Positions 1 to 11,387 of a DNA stretch of 64,000 nt are shown piece after piece. A model generated the notes under the pieces. That model saw nothing but the letters and a program-made list of their open reading frames with translations, ran no database searches and was not told the origin of the DNA. The translations under genes and the position numbers were made by a program. Where the stretch lies: NCBI GenBank assembly GCA_036873755.1, contig JAVTVY010051539.1:62001-126000 (forward strand). The letters run 5' to 3'. The stretch is from Hanleya hanleyi (taxonomy: Eukaryota; Mollusca; Polyplacophora; Lepidopleurida; Hanleyidae). Numbering within the stretch: the first letter of the stretch is position 1; each line of letters begins with the position of its first letter.

Positions 1-737
1 TCTATATCATAATATATAGGATAAGTTAGTTCAAGTACTAATCTCTCTATATCATAATGTATAGTAGAGGTAAGTTCACGGACTGGTCTCCATATCATAA
101 TATAAAGGATAGGTTAGTTGAAGTACTAATCCCTCTATATCATAATATATAGGGTAGGTAAGATCACGTACATATCCGTCTATATCGTAATATATAGGGT
201 AGATAAGTTAACGTACTGGATTCTCTATATCATAATATATGGGCTAGGTAAGTTCACGTACTGGTCTTGTTATATCATAATATATAGGGTAGGTAAGTTC
301 TCGTATTGGTTTCTCTATATAATATATAGGATAGGTAAGTTCACGTACTAATCTCTCTATATCATAATATATAGGATAGGTTAGTTCAAGTACTAATCTT
401 TCTATATCATAATGTATAGTATAGTTAAGTTCACGGACTGGTCTCTAAATATCATAATATACAGGATAGGTTAGTTCAAATACTAATCCCTCTATATCAT
501 AATATATAGGATAGGTATGTTCACGTACTAATCTCTCTATATCATAATATATAGGGTAGATAAGTTCACGTTCTGGTTTCTCTATATCAAAATGTATATG
601 GTAGGTAAGCTCACGTACTGGTCGTGCTATACCATAATATATAGGGTAGGTAAGTTCACTTACTGGTATATCTGTATCATAAGATATAGGGTAGGTAAGT
701 TCATGTACCAACCCCTCTATATCATAACATATAGGGT
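1..737. repeat. 45-bp minisatellite, about 16 units
   Basis: Tandem units of 43-45 bp run from the window edge to about 737. Each holds a core like TCTATATCATAATATATAGG followed by a TAAGTTCACGTACTGG or TTAGTTCAAGTACTAATC variant. Two variant classes alternate, and units around 80 and around 435 share the same private variants, so a higher-order period of about 355 bp (eight units) is visible. Because 45 is a multiple of three, the - strand stays open for stretches (711 down to 445) as a 15-residue repeat containing ELTYPIYYDIE. Indels of two bases elsewhere break that frame, so I do not call it a gene. The array probably continues to the left of the window. Confidence 0.93.
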
Positions 738-777
738 AGTTTGCCCCTTACAAAAAAATCTTATAGGATCCTATAAG

Positions 778-1045
778 ATTCTGAAAAATCCTATAAGATT
801 CTGAGAAATCTTATAAGATTCTAAAAAATCCTATAAGATTCTGAAAAATCCTATAAGATTCTGAGAAAATCTTATAAGATTCTAAGAAATCCTATAAGAT
901 TAAAAAAAATCCTATAAGATTCTCAAAAGTCTTATAAGATTCTAAAAAAATCCTGTAAGATTCTGAAAAAAAAATCCTATTCGATTTAATAGGATAGAAA
1001 TATAAAAATCCTATTGGATTTAATATGACACTCCATAGGATCAAT
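778..1045. repeat. AT-rich array of CCTATAAGATTCTG words
   Basis: Short tandem array with a period of roughly 20-25 bp built from AAATCCTATAAGATTCTG variants, decaying towards 1040. It mirrors the array at 7228-7462 in inverted orientation. Confidence 0.85.
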
Positions 1046-1060
1046 TGTATGAATGATATT

Positions 1061-1252
1061 AAGAAGAGTGGAAATTGATCCCGCTCAAGTATTTCAGAGA
1101 TTCACACAAGTTAATTGAATGAAGTAATTGAATGTATTTTCACCCAAACATATTTTGCCCACCACTTCAGCGATTTATTGACTTGAGCAAAATCCACCCA
1201 ACTTGATACCTGACTTCATTCAACTTGAGTGGGATCAATTTCCACTCTTCTT
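1061..1252. mobile_element. MITE-like hairpin, 192 bp
   Basis: The first 30 bases (from AAGAAGAGTGGAAATTGATC) and last 30 bases (ending GATCAATTTCCACTCTTCTT) are reverse complements with a single mismatch, enclosing about 130 bp of AT-rich DNA. The geometry is that of a miniature inverted-repeat element. I did not identify a target-site duplication or a superfamily. Confidence 0.7.
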
Positions 1253-2167
1253 GAGAAAAACTAATTTAACGTTTTTAGAGAGTGATGTTTATGCGGTCTT
1301 CAGTCAAGACAAATATATCTAAAATGCATTTTTGCTTAATCAGGACAGATCCGTGAATTGCCGAGTTGCATTTGGTTTTGAAGTGAAATTGTTCTCTGGT
1401 GTACCAGAACCGGCGGTGTGATATACACAAGTTGATGAGACATCGAATTCTAAAATTATCCACTGATTGTTTTCAGTTTAGTATATTCAATAACGATCTT
1501 AAATGTGGTACTGTACGGTAATTATATATATATGAAGCTACACTGGTAACAGCTCATTACATTAACGAACGTACGAGTTGATCAACAACACACATACATG
1601 TACATGATGATAATACACCAATAAATCTAGGCTAAAATTGTTCAAAAGGAAAACAAATGATTACCGTCTACATTGCAACATATAACTAAAGTTCAAGAAT
1701 GGAATGATTACATGCATATGACAAAATAACCAATAAATACATTCTATTATTAGGAAAGTATTATTCATTCCCATGATAGATAAGCACATAAATCATCATG
1801 CAATGTTTTATAAAGAAATCGAATATACCGGTGATCCAATGAGTCCACATGCCGGTTTGAGGCCTAGAACACACCACATTGCTAACGGAAACCAGCTGAG
1901 AGCCGTTTTGATCTCCCTTGATCAGGGGATCCCCCGTGATTGCAGATGGTTAAACAGAGCGACATGACGTTCGCTACCACAAAACTACTTTCTTTATTTG
2001 ATCATATCGGTTTGCTATGTCTCGGTTGTTCAAACGTGATGATTTCACAATAAACTGATAAAAGACCAAGTTCAAGCCGGAAAGGGCTCCGCCATTATGC
2101 CATTTCCTGCTGGGCAACGTCACTGAATTCCGCCGACAGATCCGCTGCGAGGAGTGGCCAAAATTCC
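1253..2167. other. Non-coding stretch upstream of the BEN-like gene
   Basis: No recognisable protein domain. A 64-codon open frame at 1773-1967 (+) has no family features. The last 300 bases are less AT-rich than the surroundings and lead into the ATG at 2168, so they may have held that gene's promoter. Confidence 0.4.
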
Positions 2168-5100
2168 ATGGCAGACATTCCATCCTCTCTCAGGATGCTT
2201 CGCGCTGCGCTTCATTTTCCCCTGTGAGTCTCGCCATTTTTTGCAGGATTCTTGCAAAAATCAAGAACTGTTCTACTGATTGCAAAACGTACATATATTT
2301 TGAAATACACTTAACAGTTATTCAATATATTTTAAAATGCCAGTGTCACTTGGTTTGAAGGCAGCTTCTTACAAATTACCCTGGAACTATATGTTGCGGA
2401 AAAATATATCGGTGAGTCGCGGCTGATATCAATTCGCCAAGTTAGACCCTTACCAAAAAATCTTGTGAGATCTTGTAGGATTTGAAATTGTTTTACAAGA
2501 TCTTGTATCATCTTACAAGACAGTTTTTTGTCCTACACGATCTTACAAGATCCTGAAGGACAAAGCTAGCTGTCCTACAAGATTTTGTAAGATCCTGCAG
2601 GACTGCTGTCCTACATGATCTTGTAAGAATAAGTTTGCCTGCAGGACAAAAAATCAGTTTGCTTTCGGAAAGTATTTTTACAAGACAGCTTTACAGAATA
2701 TCCACAACATTGGATCTCCAGTTGAAGATATGGCTAGCACTTTCTCTTTCGAAAATGGCAGGCATATTATCATGATATATTCCAAAATTATACTTCTCTC
2801 CACTGAATCAATCATATGGAGAACCTCATCTGTTTCACTCAAGTAAGAAAATTGTTCTTGAAAATTAAAAAAAATCTATCTGATAATAGTTTACCTTCAA
2901 AGTATTACATTTGTTTTTCAATATGTTATCTAAACGATGATACAAGTTATCAATATAACTATTTTGGTGTTTGGATACAGCGACAAAATGCGACGAATTC
3001 TTCAATGAATACCAACAACAACAACAGCTTGAATTAAAAAATACACAAACTTTACGTAAGACTTCAGAGATCATATTAGTGTCATATGGGTTTTCATTCG
3101 AATAAAATAAAGATATCAATAATATCAATCTCTACATAGTGTTATCAAAATAGTATCATATTTGTGTAAGAAATCTTGTTGAATTTAGATTTTATAATAA
3201 AATTAATAAGTTTAATAAATAATTAATTAATAATCAGTCCAATCCAAAGATTTTATAATAAAATTGGACATAATGAAGAAAATAATTTTAGAAGAATACA
3301 CAAGTTCTAACATGATTTTCAAGAAAAAAATGTCCATTAATGAATACTCTACCCTCTTCATTATCACCAATTATATACAGATAATATTATTCTATTTTCC
3401 TATTACATTAGCAATTGACTTGCTGGCATTAATTCAACAATTTGAGGAGAGTTATCTCCCCTGTACCGGTATATTTTAATTGGCCACTGGTGGCGCCACC
3501 ATGCTGTCATGAGAACAACAACAGCAGGAAATGGAGGATAGAGTGCAAAAAGAAAGTTGATTTGTTCATGTTGAGCTGGAACTATTGAGATTTAAAGAAC
3601 TATATTGCAGATGGTGATGAGTCAAGCTACATGTAGTGATGGTAAGTAAGTTATAAATATAATTATAATCTTATAACTTAATTGGCAAAACAATTCTAAT
3701 TTCTAGTTAAACTCAGAATGTTGTAATGTGGATCCTCTATAAGCTTTAACTATCAACAAGTTTCTCTTCATATACTTGGCATATTAAACAATTGATATTC
3801 TTCTCAGTAACTACTGCAGCACTTCACCTTATATTTGCAGTCAAAATTAATGACTCATTTAGCCTGGAATTCACAAAGAAATATCCATAACTCGATCTGT
3901 CTCAAAATTCCTTTCAGATCTACCCAGTCCTCAACTTAAGGCAGTGTGAATTGCCATTGTTGCATTGTCAGCTGGAAAAGCCCAGGCTTGGGGACCTCAT
4001 GTGAAGATTGGCCATGCACAACTGGAGGAAATACCCCGGAGGGTAAGATATATAGGTTATATCACACCACTGCTTGTGTATTTCCTGTTCATGTAAAACA
4101 CTAGGATTTAACTTGCTAGGAAGTTGAGATGTTAGTGCTCAATAAATCAGTTGACATCCTCACTTGTTGTTTTGAAATGTTTATCGTTTCCTGCTTATAT
4201 TTCCAGAAGATTTGAGAATATTTCCATACCAAAGTTCTGATGAAATCGCAAAGGAATATTTATTAAAATAAATTGATAACAAATACACTGTTGGCATAAC
4301 CGATATTTGCTATGAGAAAAAATGTGACAAGGAAAAGCAGGATAAACTATGATTAGATTTCCTATCACCATAACCATGATAACAGGCTATATTTTAATTG
4401 TCTATTTATTGCACTATTCTTGACCAAGGCTAAAGATTGCTGCATAATTCAATTGTACATCTGTACCCACATCTTGAAAATGAGAACATTTCATGCAACC
4501 AATCGGACATGTTCGAGGCGCACATTTCATCGACTCGGTGCAGACATGTGATCATGGAAATCATGCAGCGTCTATTGTTGAATTACTTCTTCGCCAAAGA
4601 GGAAATAGCACCAGGCAATATTACATGACCAATACAACTGGCACATGTTTGGTTTTTGCAGAGGGCACACCAATAACAATAACATTTCTATGATATTTCA
4701 ATGCAAATCATCATTAACAGTGTTAATCCATACCCATTTATCCATGTGCTAAGATAATATGTAAGTGACTTTTTCAACCAAACTACTTTTTGCATTGACT
4801 GATAAAACCACGTTATATCCTGAAGTCAATTATTCAGTACTGGAATGATATATATTTCTAATGCTTTTGAATTTGTCGAACTGAATAAACACATAGCTAT
4901 TTGCCCATTTCTAATTTTATTTTTCCTTGCTTTTACAGATGACCCACTACAGTTGAGGAAGTTATGCGAGAAACACATCCGAAAGGAACCACTGATCATA
5001 ACCCCGTCATCACAGTCAGGCAGCGGAAAGCGAAAAAGAACGCGGCGGTTGGAGACCTCAGATGATGGAGAAAAAGAGAATGATTCGCCTGTGGTTAATA

Positions 5101-6930
5101 TTGTTCATATTAGTCTTGATAGCTAACCTTTGTAGATCCACGCGATATTGAGATACTATCTCTAGTTTGGATAATGATAATATCTTTGGCTGAAAGGTAT
5201 CAATATATCGAAGTGTAGATATTTTCATATAAGTTAAATTGTATGTTTTAGTTTTCATTTGAAAAGAAATACTGAGAATATAATTTGTAGTTAATAAGGA
5301 TTCTTTTGTTATTTGAAAACCTATATGGAGATTTAGTTGAACCAGAAATTAACGAAGATAAATTAAAAAAATATACCGTATCTATTATGAAAATATTCCA
5401 TATATATATGTATATGTAATATTTGGATGCTTTATAATCGTCAGTTATATATAACTTTGGGATATTTTGTTTGTCAATATTAATGCCAGACTGGTGAAAA
5501 AGTTTGAACTATATACAGTATACTATTTCGTTGATAGGAAATCATGGTTTCACATGATTGTTTCACTTCAATTCTGATGATTTCTTACATCGTATACTTC
5601 CATATTCCAGCATGCAGCGGCTACAAAGAAGCGCAGGGAACTCGTTTCAAGCAGCCACTCGACTGACGGAAACTTTACTAAGCACACCTAAAGGTATCTT
5701 CATTGTTGATATTGGTTAGAATGCCACACAACCTGTTTATCTCCCTTGTTGTATATCAGAGTACTAAAGAAAGGATAACAGACATCTTCATCAATCTTTT
5801 GTAAATCATACAGATGTATTTCATTCTTTATCTTGATGGTGATCAACCTGTTCAATTTTTCTGAGTGTATTAAAAGAAAGAAGAACTGGAATGCATATCA
5901 TACGGGAACCATATATACAACTGATCAGGTTTTAATTATATGCATGTATTTTTTGCAACAGGCAAAGAAGTCTATAATCCAGACGGGTGGGTTCCAGCAA
6001 AGGTTGGATTACATCCTGGGACAGACCAATCATACAAAGGTATTAACTGACTAAGAATGTGGCTAATTTATGTGACAGTTAATTAAAGTTAAACTTCATT
6101 AATTAGAAAAATAATTTGGATTGAATTTTTGAAGTATTCTAATTGCTAAGAAATAAAATTGACACTCTAGTACTGATCATTGTGCTGACATTTTCACTCT
6201 AGCCCCATTCATGGATTTTTAAATTCATCACTTGCCAAGTTGATTATATGTTCTATTTATATTTCATCATAGGCTAAATTTGTCAATGGCGTAATTGATG
6301 ACCATGATGACGATGGCGATGATGATACTGGCAATGACATTTCGCAACCACGGTCACTTGGGACACCTGATCGGCATGCCATTCCAGCTGTAAGTCTAAT
6401 GCCTACTACCTCCAGAATGCTGTATTTAAGTTTGAGTTGTCTTTTGTTTTGTCCGTATGTCCATCCGTTGATTACAAAGATTTCTGAAAAATGAACTCTC
6501 GTACACTTTAATATCAATCCTGGATAACTCATGTATCTTGTTCTGAGTCAAAAATGAAAAAAAAATCATATCAACTTTCCTTTTGTTCATCTTGGTTTCC
6601 CCGAATGATACCTTACACAGTTGATGCCTCTTTGTTCGATAGCCTGCAATGACATGTCATCACCACATTTATTTCTGGTCAGATATTTATGATCCAGTGA
6701 TCTACAACACATTATTGTTTCTAAAATATGATTGTTCCATGTTGATTGAGTTTTCAGCATAGAATATTATTTGTTTTCTGTTTGAAATGTTGTGATTAAA
6801 TATATTGATATTCAGTGGCTAACTGCAAATTATTTCATTCTCTTACAGACTTCCCAGTTCCGAGAAGGCTGAGAAGTCGAAACTCAATGGCGAGCAGAAA
6901 TTATACAGAAAACTGATGGAGAGATTATGA
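2168..6930 (+). pseudogene. Broken multi-exon gene, possibly BEN-domain protein
   Basis: A chain of coding-looking segments lies on the + strand, several with good splice sites. They are: 2168-2223 (starts MADIPSSLRMLRAAL, GTGAGT donor); about 2992-3054 (Gln-rich, CDEFFNEYQQQQQLELK); 3613-3643; about 3918-4041 (contains AWGPHVKIGHAQLEEIPRR); about 4510-4630 (contains MEIMQRLLLNYFFAKEEIAP); 4939-5095 (DPLQLRKLCEKHIRKEP, then basic KRKRTRRLE); 5611-5693; 5962-6039; 6273-6389 (acidic); and 6850-6930 (ends RKLMERL). The VKIG...IPRR piece followed by a Leu-rich stretch and FxKEE resembles the BEN DNA-binding fold, which is an inference by eye. An in-frame TGA interrupts the fourth segment and several exon phases do not join, so the copy looks decayed, or some boundaries are wrong. 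An AATAAA follows near 6977. Confidence 0.4.
2448..2690. repeat. Array of TCTTGTAGGACAAG words
   Basis: A third array of the same style as those at 748 and 7230, but with a different consensus (TCTTGTAAGATCCTG, TCCTACAAGATCTTG). It opens with CCTTACCAAAAAATCTTG, matching the CCCTTAC end of the flanking arrays. It may be the end of a sister element or an internal subterminal array. Confidence 0.75.
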
Positions 6931-7227
6931 TGCCCTCATATGTTCCTCCGTTTATATCTCAAATGCACATGTACATAATAAAGAAAATATTTATTATATG
7001 TATTTGTTTCTATGCGTTAGTTATTTACCAGATTATCTTTAACATATCTGTGGTACATCCAAAACAAGCAATGTTTAAGCTAAATCATTTTCTGATGTAT
7101 TTACTATTTTAAAGTACAGGGGTATTTTGTATTTCGTGGAGTTACTATAAAAGATGACCTATATCAGTTATCCAAATATTCTTATATAAACTTTATATCC
7201 TGTAGATTTATCAGAATCCATCCCATA

Positions 7228-7462
7228 ACTAAATTCTATAGGATCCTACTAAAAAAATCCTGTAAGATTTTTATTCTATTAAAAAATCCTATAGGATTTC
7301 AATCTTATATGATTTTAATCTTATAGGATCCTATTAAAAAATATCGTATAGGATCCTATTAAAAATCCTATAAGATTTCAATCTTATAGGATTTTAATCT
7401 TATAGGATTCTAATCTTATAGGATCCTATTAAAAAATCTTATAGGATCCTATACGATTTTAT
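7228..7462. repeat. AT-rich array of CCTATAAGATT words, inverted copy
   Basis: Repeats of AAAATCCTATAGGATTT and TCTTATAGGATCCTAT precede the right 33-bp inverted repeat. Composition and words match the left array at 748-1000 read on the other strand. Confidence 0.85.
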
Positions 7463-7703
7463 CTTATAGGATCCTATAAGATTTTTTTGTAAGGGAAGGT
7501 TTTCTTATAGGAGCAAGAGACAGGTAAACAATGAAATTTCGCGAAAAATACCCCAAATTTCAACTTGAAATTTAATATATTTCCCATGCATATCTGTTTG
7601 TAGACTTTAGTATGTTATTCTAGACACCTTTCGGAAATGCACTGCAGCAAAAACAATTCTGTTGCAATTTGTGGTGGGTCAAACCTCAATTTGACTGGAC
7701 TAT

Positions 7704-10167
7704 AATGCGTGTGTTCGTTCGTCCTAACATGATCGCTTATGGAGAATGTGGCATTGCAGCATCGAGCTTCCATACATCCACGACATGTTTGAACGTTGTT
7801 TCATTCTTGATGACGTCAGGACAAACAGGTTTCACTTTCGTTTCGAAGAATTTCAAGTGAGCATCACATCGGAATTTCCATATATTTTACATAGTTTCAC
7901 TGTAGATGTCTACTGATCACAAGCAATCGTGTCTGGCATCGGCAAGTTGAGGGAATCGAGTACGGTGTTTACTGTGAGTTTCTGGACTACTTCAACTGAT
8001 TGACATATTTGATATGTGCATACCTTGCCCGAAGATGTCACTTGAGATTGCATTCTGTCCATTCACCCCCATAGGTAGCGTCAAATGGAGATCAACTTGA
8101 AATTTCGTTTCAGAAAAATGATATTAGCACTTAGAAGACTCTTATACTATAGTATGCAGATACCTTGCCAAAATATGACATTTGTAGTCCCATCTACATG
8201 GCACCAATTGGAATTTCGCTTTCAGACAACAAAATTAGATAAACTTAACGGATTCTCCCCAAAGCTGATGTGGGGATATCATGCCACAATATATTGCTTT
8301 GGATGAATGTTTACTTTACTCCATGTGCAAGTGGAATACCTCCTCGATCGTGATCTATCGACTGGATCTAGTTGAATATAGCTATACTTACATTATGAAA
8401 ATCTAATAATCATGGTAACCTTCCCGATTCTCCTCCTCCCAATAGTTCAGAGAACTATAAATACATGGTCGTACTGTACGCTTATGTAAGAATATGACAT
8501 TATTAGGTTCTTCTTCTCTAAGGGTTGAACTATCGCGTCATCAAACATGGAGAACGATATTATAGAATTTATACCGCTTACAAATATAATTGGTTAACTC
8601 TCTCGTGAATTGCGAGAACTTTCCACCAACAAGGATCTTTAGCCGTGTTACATCTACACAATTAGTAGCCGTTATACTCCACCGCCTCCCTGTATTTCTA
8701 CTACGGACCGCTCGTTGAAACTGGCTATCGATGTACTGAAAGGAGCCGTTATGTAACGGTTGAGCTCATGTCATAATACACTGGCCATGGTCATTTGGCC
8801 ATAAAACTCCTCACTCGGTCTATCAGCGTCGGCGAGGGTCGATAGGATTTCACCGCCGTACATCTTGATTAATAATTTGAAGCAACTGTCGAAAACTACT
8901 TATGCTGATTCTGAATATTTAAAAACATTCTTTCGCGGTCGTTTTCCTGCCCAGTCTTCTTGTATTGACTGGCCATTTTCGCAGACTTTTATATCCTGTA
9001 TTATTATATATACACCGTGTGTATATGGAAGTAACCCAAAGTCAAAGATATGCGGTATACTAAATCATTTGTCATCTGCTGTCTCGGGAACCATCTCTCT
9101 AAAGTGCTACTTGGGGCACTACAGGGAGATAGTTCTCTCGGGAGCAGACATTATTTGATTGTGCCATTTGGGGCACTGCAGGGAGATCGTTCTCTCGGGA
9201 GCAGACATTACTAATATATTTCATTTACGGTGTAACTTACAGAATCTAGATTGGCGCAGGCCGTTATAATGTTCCCATTTGCTATGAACCTTTTTAAAAA
9301 AAAACGTTGTGTCGCAATGTAGGTTATTTTGCGATAGAGGTAGTAGACGTGCGATATCTGATCGATCGATATAGAGGAAGGTCCGTGTAGTCGCAGTGTG
9401 GTTTCCATGTATGTGGTACAGTATATATAACACAGCTCAACATGTTTGAGATAACAGCTTTACCGATTGTAAATATGTCAAAGCATAACGTATCCAGACC
9501 AAGTACTGGACCAAGATATTATTACAACAGACCACCATAGAATACCATGCTTTATTTGCATTTTACGCTGTGTAATAAAATCGTAAAAAATTACAATTAA
9601 TATTTTCAGACACCGTTCGCAAAGGTCTTTCATTTGATGGAAATTTTACTTGAGGGTTTACGATTTAAGTACTCGTTTTATAACGTCTGCCGTAATTTTA
9701 GTCGGTATAACTGTATCTTTACAAGTGGGACTAAATGTTCATAGTAAATAACTGTGCATAGTAGCGAGAGAGCGAATTAAGGTTCAGCAATATTTCAGCT
9801 ATATAGCGACGTCCATGCATTGTAGCGTCATGTATATCGCTGTTTATTACAACACATATAAGGGAAGTGGGAAGAGGTGCCGACATACTGACAGAGCCAC
9901 ATGACCTCACAGTATAGTCTCTGGTTAACTTATTTTAAAGCACATACCAAGAATCTAACGATTCGTGATATGTGTTGTATCTCAGGTACGCTTTTATTGT
10001 ACCGGTTCTTGTGGCAACTTGGATGACATGACCACACGGCCCCTAGCTCCGGCATAAGCGGTATTAGATACAAATCTAGAGAGCTATGATGGAAATGCTC
10101 TGACAACTCGTATATTGGTAATTGGTGAGCTGTGTCGCTGTGACAACTCGTAACAGCTGACAGCTGA
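7704..10167. repeat. Segmental duplication, unit 1
   Basis: First unit of a tandem segmental duplication. From AATGCGTGTGTTCG it is collinear with 10206 onward, and its first 300 bases are also collinear with 14100-14400 just upstream of the PARP start codon. It holds no gene I can support, only short open frames. A paired block near 9107-9211 repeats TTGGGGCACTACAGGGAG twice where unit 2 has it once. Compared with unit 2 it lacks the insertions at 10593-11387 and 12899-13914, so it supplies their empty sites. Confidence 0.85.
9524..9672 (+). repeat. Dispersed repeat shared with 49035-49183
   Basis: The block beginning ACAACAGACCACCATAGAAT is the reverse complement of 49035-49183, with moderate divergence across about 150 bp. 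It sits in unit 1 of the segmental duplication where unit 2 has unrelated sequence. I do not recognise the element. Confidence 0.75.
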
Positions 10168-10592
10168 CAGCTGTTCAACTCCCTCACTCTGTGTGTTTAT
10201 TTATTAATGCGTGTGTTCGTCCTGACTTACAGGACGAAACATGATCGCTTATGGAGAATGTGGCATTGCCGCATCGAGCTTCCATACATCTCCGACATGT
10301 TTGAACGTTGTTTCATTCTTGGTGACGTCAGAACAAACCGGTTTCACTTTCGTTTCGAAGAATTTCAAGTGAGCATCACATCGGAATTTCCATATATTTT
10401 ACACAGTTTCATTGTAGACGTCTACTGATCACACACCATCGTGTCTGGCATCGGCAAGTTGAGGGAATCGAGTAGGGTGTTTACTGTGAGTTTCTGGACT
10501 GCTTCAACTGATTAACATATTTGGTACGTGCATACCTTGACAGAAGATGTCACTTGGGATTGCGTTCCGTCCATACCCATACACCCCCCTAG

Positions 10593-11387
10593 CACCCTAC
10601 TGAATCGACAAGTATGATTATAGGTGAATGCACCAGTCCATTTGTCATGCGACCATGAACTGTAGGTTGGATCACTTCACATTGAAGCCGCATAACAGCT
10701 GCAATGTTATAATGAGGCAACATATGATTATATATCAGATATGTCGACAGTCCATGGTAGCTACCATTTGTCTTGGCAACAGTCCATTTGGCGAATCATT
10801 GGATCAGACGATGTGCTCTCTGTGCATCATTCACAAGTGCATGTTGACCTACCATGGACTGTCGATCGGTCCGATGATGATACAATGGACTGTCGTAATA
10901 TCAGACAGACAGAGAATAAACTATTAATGGTTCATATTCCTCTTAAACACACACAAGTGGAAGGAATCGAGAGATGAATGAGTCAGTGATACATGAGGCA
11001 GGTAGTAAGTTCCCACGTGTTCATTTTGTGCTCATTTCCTCACACTATAATTCGATGCTAATACCTACCATGGACTGTCTACCAACACCTAAAAACACCT
11101 CTCGCCGCAAAAATGTTTAAAATTTTTGTTAACTTGAAATAGTAATAACCCTACATTTGGTGACAATATAGTACGATATCTCGCCTTCAAAAAATGACTG
11201 GACACCAGTAACCATACCTGTCATCGATATGCTGAAAATCGTTCATTTTCGGCTGTGGTCACTGTCGTCTGGTCAGACACACGCCCACGCTTGATAACGA
11301 AAGCACCGAAAAACCTACCATTGACTGTGATTTGACACGTGACCGGCGGTTTGAACCTATAATCACACTTGTCGATTCAGTAGGGTG
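10593..11387. mobile_element. 795-bp TIR element with 5-bp target duplication
   Basis: The ends CACCCTACTGAATCGACAAG and its reverse complement form inverted repeats of about 34 bp. CCTAG flanks it on both sides (10588-10592 and 11388-11392). Unit 1 of the segmental duplication has the uninterrupted site (CCCCATAGGTAGCG near 8070), confirming a discrete insertion. Inside, the word CCATGGACTGTC or a close variant occurs about seven times in both orientations, which would suit a transposase-binding subterminal repeat. No transposase frame is present, so it is non-autonomous. Superfamily not assigned. Confidence 0.87.

Larger units (their letters stand above)
745..7495. mobile_element. Candidate 6.75-kb element bounded by perfect 33-bp inverted repeats
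   Basis: Positions 745-777 and 7463-7495 are exact reverse complements over 33 bases; the outer end reads CCCTTAC. Inside each end lies a long AT-rich array of CCTATAAGATT-type words (748-1000 and 7230-7490), as expected of subterminal repeats. Between them sits a broken multi-exon gene with BEN-like segments. I see no convincing target-site duplication (left flank GTAGTTTGC, right flank AAGGTTTTC). It could also be two independent insertions of a small AT-rich element in opposite orientation, so the composite call is an inference. Confidence 0.45.

Noticed and set aside
445..711. 88-codon - strand frame with 15-residue repeats
   Set aside because: It follows from a 45-bp minisatellite unit. 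Units with 2-bp indels elsewhere in the array break the frame.
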